Shown in pieces: positions 56,673 to 64,000 of a DNA stretch of 64,000 nt. Origin of the DNA: Streptomyces barkulensis. GTDB taxonomy: Bacteria > Actinomycetota > Actinomycetes > Streptomycetales > Streptomycetaceae. The stretch's first letter is position 1; each line of letters begins with the position of its first letter. Position numbers and translations under genes: made by a program. The stretch is taken from contig NZ_PGSG01000119.1 in assembly GCF_002843305.1 (NCBI RefSeq), positions 124,001 through 188,000 on the forward strand. Direction: 5' to 3'. Under the pieces are notes generated by a model. It was not told where the DNA came from and did no database searches. It saw only the letters and a program-made list of their open reading frames with translations.

Positions 56673-58189
56673 CGGTTCGCCTCCGCCTTCCGCTGTCCGG
56701 CGCGGGCCGGGGCCCGCAGCACCTCGTACTCGGCCAGGTCCACGTGCCTGGTCACCTTCCTGAACTCGCCGGTCGTGCCCGGCCACACGGTGGTGTTGCG
56801 GCCGTTGGCGTCCAGGTACCAGCTGTCGCAGCCGCCGGTGTTCCACACGGTGCGCGTCATCCGCCGCTGGACGTGGTCGGTCCACGAGCGCACCGCCTCG
56901 GGGCGGGCGTCGAGCGCGGCCCGGCCGCCCGGTCCGGAGGTGAGCGTCTCCAGCTGCCCGAGGTAGTCGATCATGTAGTTCAGCTGCGCCTCGATCATGA
57001 GGATCATCGAGCTGTTGCCGAGGCCGGTGTTGGGCCCGATGACGGTCATGAAGTTGGGGAAGCCCGTGGCCGTGGAGCCGCGCAGCGCCTCCATGCCGTC
57101 CTTCCAGGCCTCGGCCAGCGTGATGCCGTCCGCTCCGGTGATCCGCCGGGCGACCGGCATGTCGGTGACGTGGAAGCCGGTGCCGAAGATCACCGCGTCC
57201 ACCTCGGTCTCGGTGCCGTCGGCGGCCACCAGGGTGTTGCCGCGCACCTCCTTCAGACCGGAGGCGACCACGTCCACGTTGGGCTGGACCAGGGCCGGAT
57301 AGTAGGTGTTGGACAGCAGGATGCGCTTGCAGCCGATGCGGTAGTCGGGGGTCAGTTTGGCGCGCAGCACCGGGTCCTTGACGACCTTGGTCATGTGGTG
57401 TCCGGCGAGCTTCTCCACCAGGCCGAGCTGTGCGGGGTGCTTGGTGAAGGCGCCGACCTGGAACTCCCTGATCAGCCAGAGCATCTGGCGGCGCAGCGCG
57501 CGCGTGGGGGGCACCTTGGCGTGCAGCCAGCGCTCGGCTTGGGTGATCTTCCGGTCCATGCGCGGCATGACCCACGGCGGGGTGCGCTGGAAGAGGGTGA
57601 GTCTGTCCACCAGCGGCTGGATCGAGGGGACGATCTGGATGGCGGAGGCGCCGGTGCCGATCATGGCGACACGCTTGCCGCGCAGGTCGTAGTCGTGGTC
57701 CCACTGGGCCGAGTGGAAGACCTTGCCGGTGAAGCCGTCCAGGCCGGGGATGTCGGGGATCTTGGGGTCGGAGAGCGGTCCGGTGGCCGAGACGAGCATG
57801 TCGGCGGTCAGGGTGCCGCGGGCGGTCTCGATCTCCCAGTGCAGCGCTCCGGTGTCCCAGCGGGCGCTCAGCACCTCGGAGTTGAAGCGGATGTGGGGGC
57901 GCAGTCCGAAGGTGTCGGCGACCTTCTCCAGGTAGGCGCGGATGTGCTCCTGCCCGGAGAAGTTCCGCGGCCAGTCGGGGTTGGGCGCGAACGAGAACGA
58001 GTAGAGGTGGGAGGGCACGTCGCAGGCGCACCCGGGGTAGCTGTTGTCGCGCCAGGTGCCGCCCACGGAGTCGCGGCGCTCCAGTACGGCGAAGTCCGTG
58101 ATGCCCGCGCGGCGCAGTCGTACGGCGGCGCCCAGGCCGCCGAATCCCGACCCGATCACCGCCACCCGTACGTGTTCGTGTCCGGCCAT
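56669..58189 (-). CDS. Baeyer-Villiger-type flavin monooxygenase
   Basis: Uses FAD, NADPH and O2 to insert oxygen next to a carbonyl. The 506-aa protein has the FAD motif VIGSGFGGLGAAV (residues 11-23), the BVMO fingerprint FTGKVFHSAQWD (about 153-164) and the NADPH motif VAMIGTGASAIQI (about 174-186). ATG 58189 is the clear start. It heads an operon with a hydrolase and an SDR, reminiscent of the mycobacterial mymA operon (BVMO, LipR, SDR). Confidence 0.93.
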   Translation of the reverse strand: MAGHEHVRVAVIGSGFGGLGAAVRLRRAGITDFAVLERRDSVGGTWRDNSYPGCACDVPSHLYSFSFAPNPDWPRNFSGQEHIRAYLEKVADTFGLRPHIRFNSEVLSARWDTGALHWEIETARGTLTADMLVSATGPLSDPKIPDIPGLDGFTGKVFHSAQWDHDYDLRGKRVAMIGTGASAIQIVPSIQPLVDRLTLFQRTPPWVMPRMDRKITQAERWLHAKVPPTRALRRQMLWLIREFQVGAFTKHPAQLGLVEKLAGHHMTKVVKDPVLRAKLTPDYRIGCKRILLSNTYYPALVQPNVDVVASGLKEVRGNTLVAADGTETEVDAVIFGTGFHVTDMPVARRITGADGITLAEAWKDGMEALRGSTATGFPNFMTVIGPNTGLGNSSMILMIEAQLNYMIDYLGQLETLTSGPGGRAALDARPEAVRSWTDHVQRRMTRTVWNTGGCDSWYLDANGRNTTVWPGTTGEFRKVTRHVDLAEYEVLRAPARAGQRKAEANR

Positions 58190-58262
58190 GCCGCCTCCCG
58201 ACTCCGGTGTGTCCTGCTTGCTGTCCTGCGTGTTGCTGTCCTGCGTGGTCTCACCCGCGAAA

Positions 58263-58318
58263 CATGCCAGTAATCACTGGCATGGTTGGAGAGTAGAGTA
58301 GGAACGTACCCATGGGTA
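58263..58318. promoter_or_regulatory. Two palindromes between the BVMO operon and the MerR gene
   Basis: CATGCCAGT (58263-58271) and ACTGGCATG (58276-58284) are perfect 9-bp arms around AATC. TACCCATGGGTA (58307-58318) is a second, perfect 12-bp palindrome. Both lie between divergent starts at 58189 and 58400 and are good operator candidates. Confidence 0.65.
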
Positions 58319-58399
58319 GGGGTGCGGCGGGGGAAAGTTACCGCCGGTTGCACCCCTGGCCCGGGCGTCCGGCCGCCGACGCCGCATAGGCTCTCCGGT

Positions 58400-59281
58400 G
58401 TGGCGGACAGAACATCGGCGGACAGCGGACGGACGGACGGCGCGGCACACGCGCGGACCGGACCCGAGGAGGACGGCACGGCCCCGCCCGCCGAGTACCG
58501 CACGGCCGAACTCGCCAGGGCGGCCGGCATCACCGTGCGCACCCTGCGGTTCTACCGCGAGCGCAGACTCCTCCCGCCGCCGCGCCGCGAGGGCCGCATC
58601 GCCTGGTACAACGAGCACCACCTCAACCGGCTGCGGACGATCTCCGCACTGCTGGCCCGCGGCCACACCCTCGGCGGGATCGCCGACCTGATCGACGCCT
58701 TCGAGAAGGGCCGGGACGCGGGCGGCGCGGCCGAACTGCTCGGCCTGGAGAGCGCGCTGGTCTCCCCCTGGTCCGAGGAGACCCCCGTCCGCCTCACCCC
58801 CGAGGACCTGGCCGCGCACTTCCCCGACGAGGTCACCTCCGACAACCTCGCCGCCGCCCTGAACCTGGGCTACGTCGCCGTCGACGGCGACGAGGTCGTC
58901 CACGTCAGCCGCCGCCTGCTCGACGCCTCCACCGCCCTGGTGGGCGAGGGCATCCCGCTGGGGGCCGTGCTGGAGGCCGGGCGCGTGGTGCGCGAGCACG
59001 CCGACGCCGTCGCCGACCTGTTCACCAACCTCGTCCGCGCCCATCTGTTCACCGGTGTCCGCGAGCTCTCCCCCGACGACCTTCGCCGCCTGTCGGACGT
59101 GATGGACCGGCTGCGCCCGCTGGCCAAGCAGGTGGTCGACGTCGAACTGGCTCTGGCCATGGACCGCCGCGTCCGCGCGGAGCTGGAGAGCTGGTCGCGG
59201 CCGGGCGGGCAGAGCGGGCCGGGCGGGGAACCCGGAGGACCGGGACCAAGCGGGGAGCCGCGGAGCCCGTCCGGCGGCTGA
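58400..59281 (+). CDS. MerR-family transcriptional regulator
   Basis: The 293-aa protein has a MerR helix-turn-helix plus wing (RTAELARAAGITVRTLRFYR then RLLPPPRREGRIAWYNEHHL, about residues 32-75) and a dimerisation helix. A large C-terminal effector domain of about 180 residues ends in a Gly/Pro/Ser tail. GTG 58400 follows TAGGCT (58387-58392) by 7 nt, so transcription may be leaderless. No metal-binding cysteine pair is present; an organic ligand is likely. Divergent from the monooxygenase operon. Confidence 0.88.
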   Translation: MADRTSADSGRTDGAAHARTGPEEDGTAPPAEYRTAELARAAGITVRTLRFYRERRLLPPPRREGRIAWYNEHHLNRLRTISALLARGHTLGGIADLIDAFEKGRDAGGAAELLGLESALVSPWSEETPVRLTPEDLAAHFPDEVTSDNLAAALNLGYVAVDGDEVVHVSRRLLDASTALVGEGIPLGAVLEAGRVVREHADAVADLFTNLVRAHLFTGVRELSPDDLRRLSDVMDRLRPLAKQVVDVELALAMDRRVRAELESWSRPGGQSGPGGEPGGPGPSGEPRSPSGG

Positions 59282-59337
59282 CCGGCGGCTGACCGGAGCG
59301 CGACCCTTTCGCCGCGCCATGCCCGCGAAGTGCATGT

Positions 59338-60648
59338 ATGACCGCCGTCCGCGCGGCAACCCGTACCCCGATGGCGCACACACAGTCCGGGTCCACGACG
59401 CGCTCCGACCACCCCTCCCCCGCGACCCGCGCCCTGCGCGCGGTGCGTGCCGAGGCCGTCTGGGGCGGCCGCTCCCTGCACCGCGCCTGGCAGGGACCGG
59501 GCCGGGAGCGCGACGCCGTCGTCCAGTCCCTCAAGGCCGCGCTCGCCGCCGTCCTGGCCTGGCTGGCCGCCGCCTGGCTGCTGCCCGACGCCTTCGCCCT
59601 GATGGCGCCCTGGGTGGCGGTGGTCCTGGTGCAGGCCACCGTCTACCGCTCGGTGTGGCAGGGGCTCCAGCAGACGATGGCGATCACCGTCGGCACGGTG
59701 CTCGCCGCGGCCCTGGTCATCCCGCTGGGCCATCCGGTGCTGGTGATGATCCTCGTCCTGCCCGTCACCACCCTGCTGGGCAACTGGCCGCGCTTCGGCG
59801 CCCAGGGCATCTACGCCTCCACCGCCGCCCTGTTCACCCTCGTCCCCGGCCAGGCCACGCTCGACTCGGCCGTCTCCCGCACCCTGGCCGCCCTGCTGGG
59901 CACCGCCGTCGGCATCGGCGTCAACGCGCTGCTCCTGCCGCCCGTCCATCTGCGCAGCGCGCGCGAGGCGGTGGACTCCGCCGTCCGCGAGGCGCGGGAG
60001 ATCGTCACCGAGGTCGCGGACGGCCTGGACGAGCCCTGGGAGTACGACCGCGTCCGCGCCTGGTACGACCGGGCCTGCCGGCTGCCCCGGCTGATCCGCG
60101 GCGTGGAGTCCGCGGTCGGCTGGAGCCGCGAGAGCACGCGCCTCAACCCCGAGAGCCGCCGCCGCGCCGAGGCGGCACGGCTGACGGCGGCGTACGAGGA
60201 GACCCTGGCCACCCTGGAGGACGTCGCCGAACGCCTCACCGCCTTGACCCGGACCCTGCTGGAGGCCGCCGACGAGGGCGACGAAGTACCCCGTCCCGGC
60301 CACGAGGTCACCCGCCCGTACGCCGACTTCCTGCACCGGGTGGCCGCCGCCCTGGACGCCTACGGGCGCACGGTCACCGGCGACGCCCCCGAGACGGCCC
60401 GCCGCGAACTGCGCGAGGCCGTCGGGGAGATCCGCGTCGAGCAGGACCGGCTCCGCGCCGGGCTCCCCCGGCACGCGGCCGCCGTACCCGAAGGGCTGTC
60501 GGTGCTGGGCCCCCTGCTGGCGGAGTCCCGCCGGCTGGCCACGAGCCTCCTGCCGGGCGGGCGCGGCGAGGGCGGCGCGGGCAACGGCGGCGGGGACGGC
60601 GGCGGCGCGGGCGGCGGGGGCGGTGCCTCCGGCCGTCAGGGCGCGTAG
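59338..60648 (+). CDS. FUSC-family membrane protein / aromatic acid exporter-like
   Basis: The 436-aa protein has an N-terminal block of about six hydrophobic helices (ALAAVLAWLAAAWLLPDAFA, APWVAVVLVQATVYRSVWQG and others up to residue 200). This is the FUSC/ArAE half-module: AVVLVQATVYRSVWQGLQQT is a typical core. A long cytosolic coiled-coil region and a Gly-rich end follow. It may export aromatic or organic acids. ATG 59338 is taken; ATG 59371 is possible. Its 3' end overlaps the exonuclease gene by 13 bp. Confidence 0.85.
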   Translation: MTAVRAATRTPMAHTQSGSTTRSDHPSPATRALRAVRAEAVWGGRSLHRAWQGPGRERDAVVQSLKAALAAVLAWLAAAWLLPDAFALMAPWVAVVLVQATVYRSVWQGLQQTMAITVGTVLAAALVIPLGHPVLVMILVLPVTTLLGNWPRFGAQGIYASTAALFTLVPGQATLDSAVSRTLAALLGTAVGIGVNALLLPPVHLRSAREAVDSAVREAREIVTEVADGLDEPWEYDRVRAWYDRACRLPRLIRGVESAVGWSRESTRLNPESRRRAEAARLTAAYEETLATLEDVAERLTALTRTLLEAADEGDEVPRPGHEVTRPYADFLHRVAAALDAYGRTVTGDAPETARRELREAVGEIRVEQDRLRAGLPRHAAAVPEGLSVLGPLLAESRRLATSLLPGGRGEGGAGNGGGDGGGAGGGGGASGRQGA

Positions 60649-61433
60649 ACGGCCGTCACCGGCGCGTGGTCGCTCCACCGGCCCGCGTGGTCGGCCGCGC
60701 GCTCCACGTACGCCTTCACCGCCCGCCGCGCCAGCGGCTCGGTGGCCACGTGGAGGTCGATCCTCCACCCCGCGTCATTGTCAAAAGCCCGGCCCCGGTA
60801 GGACCACCACGAGTACGGCCCGTCCTGGTCCGGGTGGAGGCGGCGGACGACGTCGGCGTAGCCGGCCTCGCCGAAGACCCGGCCGAGCCAGGCGCGCTCC
60901 TCGGGCAGGAAGCCGGAGTTCTTCCGGTTGGCCTTCCAGTTCCTGATGTCGGCCTCCTGGTGGGCGATGTTCCAGTCGCCGCAGACCAGGACCTCGCGGC
61001 CGGCCGCGGCGGCGCGCTCGCGCAGCCCGGCCAGATAGGGCAGGAAGGCCGCCATGAAGCGCTCCTTCTCCTCCTGCCGCTCGGTGCCGACCTCACCCGA
61101 GGGCAGGTAGAGGCTGGCGACGGTCAGGCCCGGCAGGTCCACCTCCAGATAGCGGCCGGAGTCCGTGAACTCGCTCACCCCGAACCCCACCCGCACCTCC
61201 TCGGGCGCACGCCGGGTGAGCACCGCCACGCCCGCGCGCCCCTTGGCGGCGGCCGGGGCGTACACCGCGTGCCAGCCCTCCGGATCGCGTACCTCGCCGG
61301 GGAGTTGGTCCGGCTCGGCGCGCACCTCCTGCAGGCACACCACATCCGCCTCGGTGGCGGCCAGCCACTGGGTGTAGCCCTTCTTCGCGGCGGCGCGCAG
61401 CCCGTTCACATTGACCGTCGAAATCGTCAGCAC
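60636..61433 (-). CDS. xth: Exodeoxyribonuclease III
   Basis: AP endonuclease and 3'-5' exonuclease of base-excision repair. The 265-aa protein has TISTVNVNGLRAAAKKG, the metal Glu in VCLQEVRAEP, the catalytic VCGDWNIAH, and the C-terminal HVATEPLARR and WSDHAPVTAVY with the Asp-His pair. ATG 61433 lies 22 bp from the divergent GNAT start. Confidence 0.95.
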   Translation of the reverse strand: MLTISTVNVNGLRAAAKKGYTQWLAATEADVVCLQEVRAEPDQLPGEVRDPEGWHAVYAPAAAKGRAGVAVLTRRAPEEVRVGFGVSEFTDSGRYLEVDLPGLTVASLYLPSGEVGTERQEEKERFMAAFLPYLAGLRERAAAAGREVLVCGDWNIAHQEADIRNWKANRKNSGFLPEERAWLGRVFGEAGYADVVRRLHPDQDGPYSWWSYRGRAFDNDAGWRIDLHVATEPLARRAVKAYVERAADHAGRWSDHAPVTAVYAP

Positions 61434-61455
61434 CCCGGCACCTTACGATGCGGAC

Positions 61456-61935
61456 ATGCGCATCACGCCCGTCGCCTACGACCACCCCGACGCCGCGAAG
61501 CTCACCGATCTGGTGCAGCTGGAGTACGCCGAGCGCTACGGCGGCGAGGGCGACGTCACACCGCTGGACCCCGGGATGTTCTCGCCGCCCGGCGGCCTGT
61601 TCCTGATCGCGTACGACGAGCGGGACCGGCCCGTGGCCACCGGCGGCTGGCGGGCGATGGACGAGAACGGGGAGAACTACCGCGACGGCGACGCCGAGCT
61701 CAAGCGGATGTTCGTGATCCGCGAGGCGCGGCGCCGGGGGCTGTCCCGCCGCATCCTGGCCCTGCTGGAGGAGGACGCGCGGGAGGCGGGGCGGCTGCGG
61801 ATGGTGCTGGAGACCGGCACCAAGCAGCCGGAGGCGATGGCGCTGTACGAGTCGAGCGGCTACACGCCCACCGAGAAGTTCGGGGTCTACCGCCACGAGC
61901 CCGACAGCCGCTGCTACGCCAAGCCCCTGCGCTGA
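61456..61935 (+). CDS. GNAT-family N-acetyltransferase
   Basis: The 159-aa protein has the GNAT core: LIAYDERDRPVATGGWRAM, then ELKRMFVIREARRRGLSRRI with the acetyl-CoA loop R-R-x-G-L-S, and MVLETGTKQPEAMALYESSG. ATG 61456 lies 6 nt after TACGAT, so a leaderless message is possible. The substrate is unknown. Confidence 0.9.
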   Translation: MRITPVAYDHPDAAKLTDLVQLEYAERYGGEGDVTPLDPGMFSPPGGLFLIAYDERDRPVATGGWRAMDENGENYRDGDAELKRMFVIREARRRGLSRRILALLEEDAREAGRLRMVLETGTKQPEAMALYESSGYTPTEKFGVYRHEPDSRCYAKPLR

Positions 61936-61987
61936 GCCCCCGCGCCGGGGCTCCTCGCTGGGTCCCCGCGACGGACCGGCCCACTCC

Positions 61988-62018
61988 TTGACCTCAAGCC
62001 CGCTTGAGGTCATACGTT
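61988..62018 (+). promoter_or_regulatory. SoxR-type box and promoter before nat
   Basis: TTGACC (61988-61993), a 19-bp spacer and TACGTT (62013-62018) make a promoter with the long spacing typical of MerR-family targets. Inside it TGACCTCAAGC-CC-GCTTGAGGTCA (61989-62012) is a perfect 11-bp-armed palindrome containing CCTCAAG-N4-CTTGAGG, the SoxR-box arms. Confidence 0.72.
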
Positions 62019-62081
62019 CGTTCGCGCAGGCCGGCGCCCGCCGACCCGCGCGGGCGCACACGACGGGGAGGGCGTACGGCC

Positions 62082-63050
62082 ATGACGGACGCGGAGAGCA
62101 CGGACACGGAGAACACGGACGCGGAGAACACCGGCGAGGGCGGCGCGGACCGGCGCTGGGACGGCGCGGAGCTGGACCTGGACGCCTATCTGGCCCGGAT
62201 CGGCCACACCGGGGACCGCTCCCCCACCGAGGCGAACCTGCGCGCCCTGCACCGCGCGCACGTGCTGGGCATCCCCTTCGAGAACCTGGAGATCGTCCTG
62301 GGCCGGCCGGTCCCGCTCGGCCTGCCCGCCCTCCAGGACAAGATCGTGCGCCGGGCGCGCGGCGGTTACTGCTTCGAGCACGCCCGGCTCTTCGCCGCCG
62401 CCCTGGAGCGGCTGGGTTTCGGCGTCGGCGGCCTGACCTCGCGGGTGGGCATGGGCTCGGGCCGCGTACGTCCCGCCACGCACGCCGTCCTGCGCGTGGA
62501 GACGGCCGAGACGGCGGACACCGGGCGGGTGTGGATCTGCGACGTCGGCTTCGGAGGCAGTCCGCTGGAGCCGGTCGAGCTGGCCGACGGCGCGCGGACC
62601 TCCGGCAGCGGATGGGAGTTCCGGCTGGAGCGCCGCACCGCGCCCCAGGGTGCGACGGCGTCGGTCGGCGAGTGGGTGCTGCACGAGCGGCGCGGGGCCG
62701 GGGAGGACTGGTGCGATCTGCACACCTTCACCCTGGACCCGCGGTACGCGATCGACTGGGAGGTGGGCAGCCACTACGTCTCCACCCATCCGCGCTCGCC
62801 GTTCGTCCGGCGTCCGATCGTCCAGCGCACCGGCCCGGACGTCCGCCAGGCGCTGTACGGCGCGAGCTGGGTGACCACCGCCCGCGCGGACGGCTCGCGC
62901 CGGGTGCGGGAGCTGAGGCCGCGCGAGGTGCCCGAGATCCTGGGGGACGTCTTCGGCATCGAGCTGGACGCGGCCGACGCCGAGGCGCTCGCCGGCGCCG
63001 TGGAGCGCCTTCCCGCCGACGGCGGTCCGATCGGCGTACCGGCCGGCTGA
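62082..63050 (+). CDS. nat: Arylamine N-acetyltransferase
   Basis: Acetylates arylamines and hydrazines from acetyl-CoA. The 322-aa protein has the Cys-His-Asp triad: RGGYCFEHA (Cys97), PATHAVLRV (His134) and CDVGFGGS (Asp154), with the N-terminal LRALHRAHVLGIPFENLEIV. The first 25 residues are an acidic TDAENT-type repeat outside the conserved fold. ATG 62082 is preceded by GGGGAGGG. The SoxR-type promoter upstream suggests induction by redox-cycling compounds. Confidence 0.94.
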   Translation: MTDAESTDTENTDAENTGEGGADRRWDGAELDLDAYLARIGHTGDRSPTEANLRALHRAHVLGIPFENLEIVLGRPVPLGLPALQDKIVRRARGGYCFEHARLFAAALERLGFGVGGLTSRVGMGSGRVRPATHAVLRVETAETADTGRVWICDVGFGGSPLEPVELADGARTSGSGWEFRLERRTAPQGATASVGEWVLHERRGAGEDWCDLHTFTLDPRYAIDWEVGSHYVSTHPRSPFVRRPIVQRTGPDVRQALYGASWVTTARADGSRRVRELRPREVPEILGDVFGIELDAADAEALAGAVERLPADGGPIGVPAG

Positions 63051-63059
63051 GGGCATGCG

Positions 63060-63101
63060 CACGGGGGTGCGCCCGCCGGTTCCGGCGGGCGCACCCCCGT
63101 G
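63060..63101. terminator. 20-bp stem-loop between convergent genes
   Basis: Perfect arms 63060-63079 and 63082-63101 with a TT loop, between nat and the leftward surface-protein gene. Confidence 0.85.
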
Positions 63102-63138
63102 TGTTGCGGGAGCGCGGCCGTGTTGCGGGAGCGCGGTC
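63101..63138. repeat. 19-bp tandem duplication beside the terminator
   Basis: GTGTTGCGGGAGCGCGGCC (63101-63119) is followed by a copy with one mismatch (63120-63138), ending just before the surface-protein stop codon. Confidence 0.8.
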
Positions 63139-63140
63139 GG

Positions 63141-64000
63141 TCAGGCCGCCGCGCCGCCCGTACCGTCCGCGCCGGCGCCCGCCGCGCGGCGGCGGCGCAC
63201 GGTCACCACGGCCGCGCCGCCCGCGGCCAGCAGGAGCAGGGCGAGGCCGCCCGCCGTCAGCGCGGTCGTGCCGGTGGAGGCCAGGCTGCCGTCCGCGCTC
63301 TCGCCGCCGGAGGTGCCGCCGGAGGTCCCGGCGGAGCCGCCGTCGCCCTCGCCGTCCTCGCCGCCGTTCTTGCCGTCACCGTCGCCGCCGCCCTTGCCTT
63401 CGGAGCCGGAGCCGCCCGTGCCGCCGGTGGAGTCGCCGTCGCCGGGGGTCTCCTCGTCGCCGGTGCCGTTGAGCACGATCCAGCCGTCGTCGTTGGCGGG
63501 GTTCCCCTCCCAGGGGTTGTCCCACTCGGGCAGGTGGATCCGGCCCCTGGCGCCCTCGACGACCTTGTCGATCCGCAGCTCGAAGGCGAAGTCCTCCCGG
63601 CTGTCCTCCAGCATCGGGGTGTCGGCCCAGCACAGGTAGCTGTCGGGCTGCTCCACGCCCTCGATGTTGTGCGGGCCGCAGGCCCTGGGCGCCTTGGCCA
63701 CCGTCGCGCCCTCGGGGATGTCCACGGTGAAGCCGATGGGCTCGCCGCCCGCGCGCAGCGACCCGATCCAGCCCGGGCCGCGGTTGTGCATGGCGACGTC
63801 CACCGCCACCGTCTCGCCCTTCTTCCCCTTCACCCGGTCCCCGGTGAGGTCCAGGTCGTAGGTGTTCTTCCTCGGGAAGTCGAGCTCGGCGTACTGGACG
63901 TACTCGCCGTCGCCCTTGGCCTGCCTGAGCGTCAGTTCGGCGCCCTCGCCCTGGCGGTAGTCACCGCCCGCGCGCAGCCGGTCCGCCTCCTCGGGGGAGA
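63141..64000 (-). CDS. LASTG-anchored surface protein, 3' part (cut by window edge)
   Basis: The reading frame stays open to base 64000, so the 5' end lies outside the window. The visible 286 residues begin with an Ig-like or beta-rich region (GAELTLRQAKGDGEYVQYAE and VAVDVAMHNRGPGWIGSLRA) with two cysteines. A long Gly/Ser/Asp/Glu linker follows, then the sorting signal LASTG, a hydrophobic helix and RRRR. Like the protein at 3447 it should be attached by a class E sortase. The visible domain resembles secreted actinobacterial proteins of unknown role. Confidence 0.82.
   Translation of the reverse strand, partial: SPEEADRLRAGGDYRQGEGAELTLRQAKGDGEYVQYAELDFPRKNTYDLDLTGDRVKGKKGETVAVDVAMHNRGPGWIGSLRAGGEPIGFTVDIPEGATVAKAPRACGPHNIEGVEQPDSYLCWADTPMLEDSREDFAFELRIDKVVEGARGRIHLPEWDNPWEGNPANDDGWIVLNGTGDEETPGDGDSTGGTGGSGSEGKGGGDGDGKNGGEDGEGDGGSAGTSGGTSGGESADGSLASTGTTALTAGGLALLLLAAGGAAVVTVRRRRAAGAGADGTGGAAA

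Overview
The window is a piece of a very GC-rich actinobacterial chromosome. GTG starts, strong GGAGG-type ribosome sites, near-total G/C at third codon positions, an SsgA-like sporulation protein, LAXTG cell-wall proteins and a single TTA codon all point to Streptomyces. From memory, the gene set matches the S. coelicolor chromosome core around SCO3123-SCO3161 (prs, rplY, pth, ppc, galTEK, pmt, rpf-ksgA-ispE, ssgE, cbiMQO), with some rearrangement and one accessory insertion. All functional calls rest on motifs and context; no database search was run.

Layout. 1-4.4 kb: prs, rplY, pth, a small membrane protein and a LAETG cell-wall protein, all rightward. 4.4-11 kb: ppc (leftward), divergent from a fatty-acid desaturase and its TetR regulator, then a VOC protein, a methyltransferase and a divergent MarR regulator with an operator-like palindrome. 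11-18.8 kb: the Leloir locus, galT-galE-galK leftward with overlapping stops and starts, divergent from a sodium:solute symporter. It is bracketed by two orphan LuxR-type regulators, one with a degenerate receiver. 19-25.8 kb: a membrane-tethered PQQ-propeller protein, an ABC-F ATPase, an unknown protein and a class B penicillin-binding protein. 26.2-27.3 kb: two tiny secreted paralogues. 27.4-35.1 kb: protein O-mannosyltransferase, divergent from rsmI, then a zinc-ribbon protein, tatD, an Rpf protein, ksgA and ispE. The last three overlap by 4 bp.

35.1-42.8 kb is the accessory part. A NUDIX hydrolase and an XRE-TPR regulator face two small proteins and a rightward gene set: NDPK-like, small helical protein, CYTH, HD phosphohydrolase (with the only TTA codon found), an unrecognised 463-aa protein and a SAM methyltransferase. 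All the recognisable parts act on nucleotides, phosphate or methyl groups, so this is my candidate for an undescribed system.

42.9-64 kb: an SDR, a serine hydrolase, an ECF Ni/Co transporter (cbiM-cbiQ-cbiO) behind a clear Nur-type box, ssgE, a Tricorn-like S41 peptidase, a flavodoxin-fold oxidoreductase with a divergent MmyB-type XRE regulator, and a BVMO-hydrolase-SDR operon divergent from a MerR regulator across two palindromes. Then come an FUSC exporter, exonuclease III, a GNAT protein, an arylamine N-acetyltransferase behind a SoxR-type box, and the 3' part of a LASTG surface protein that runs off the right edge.
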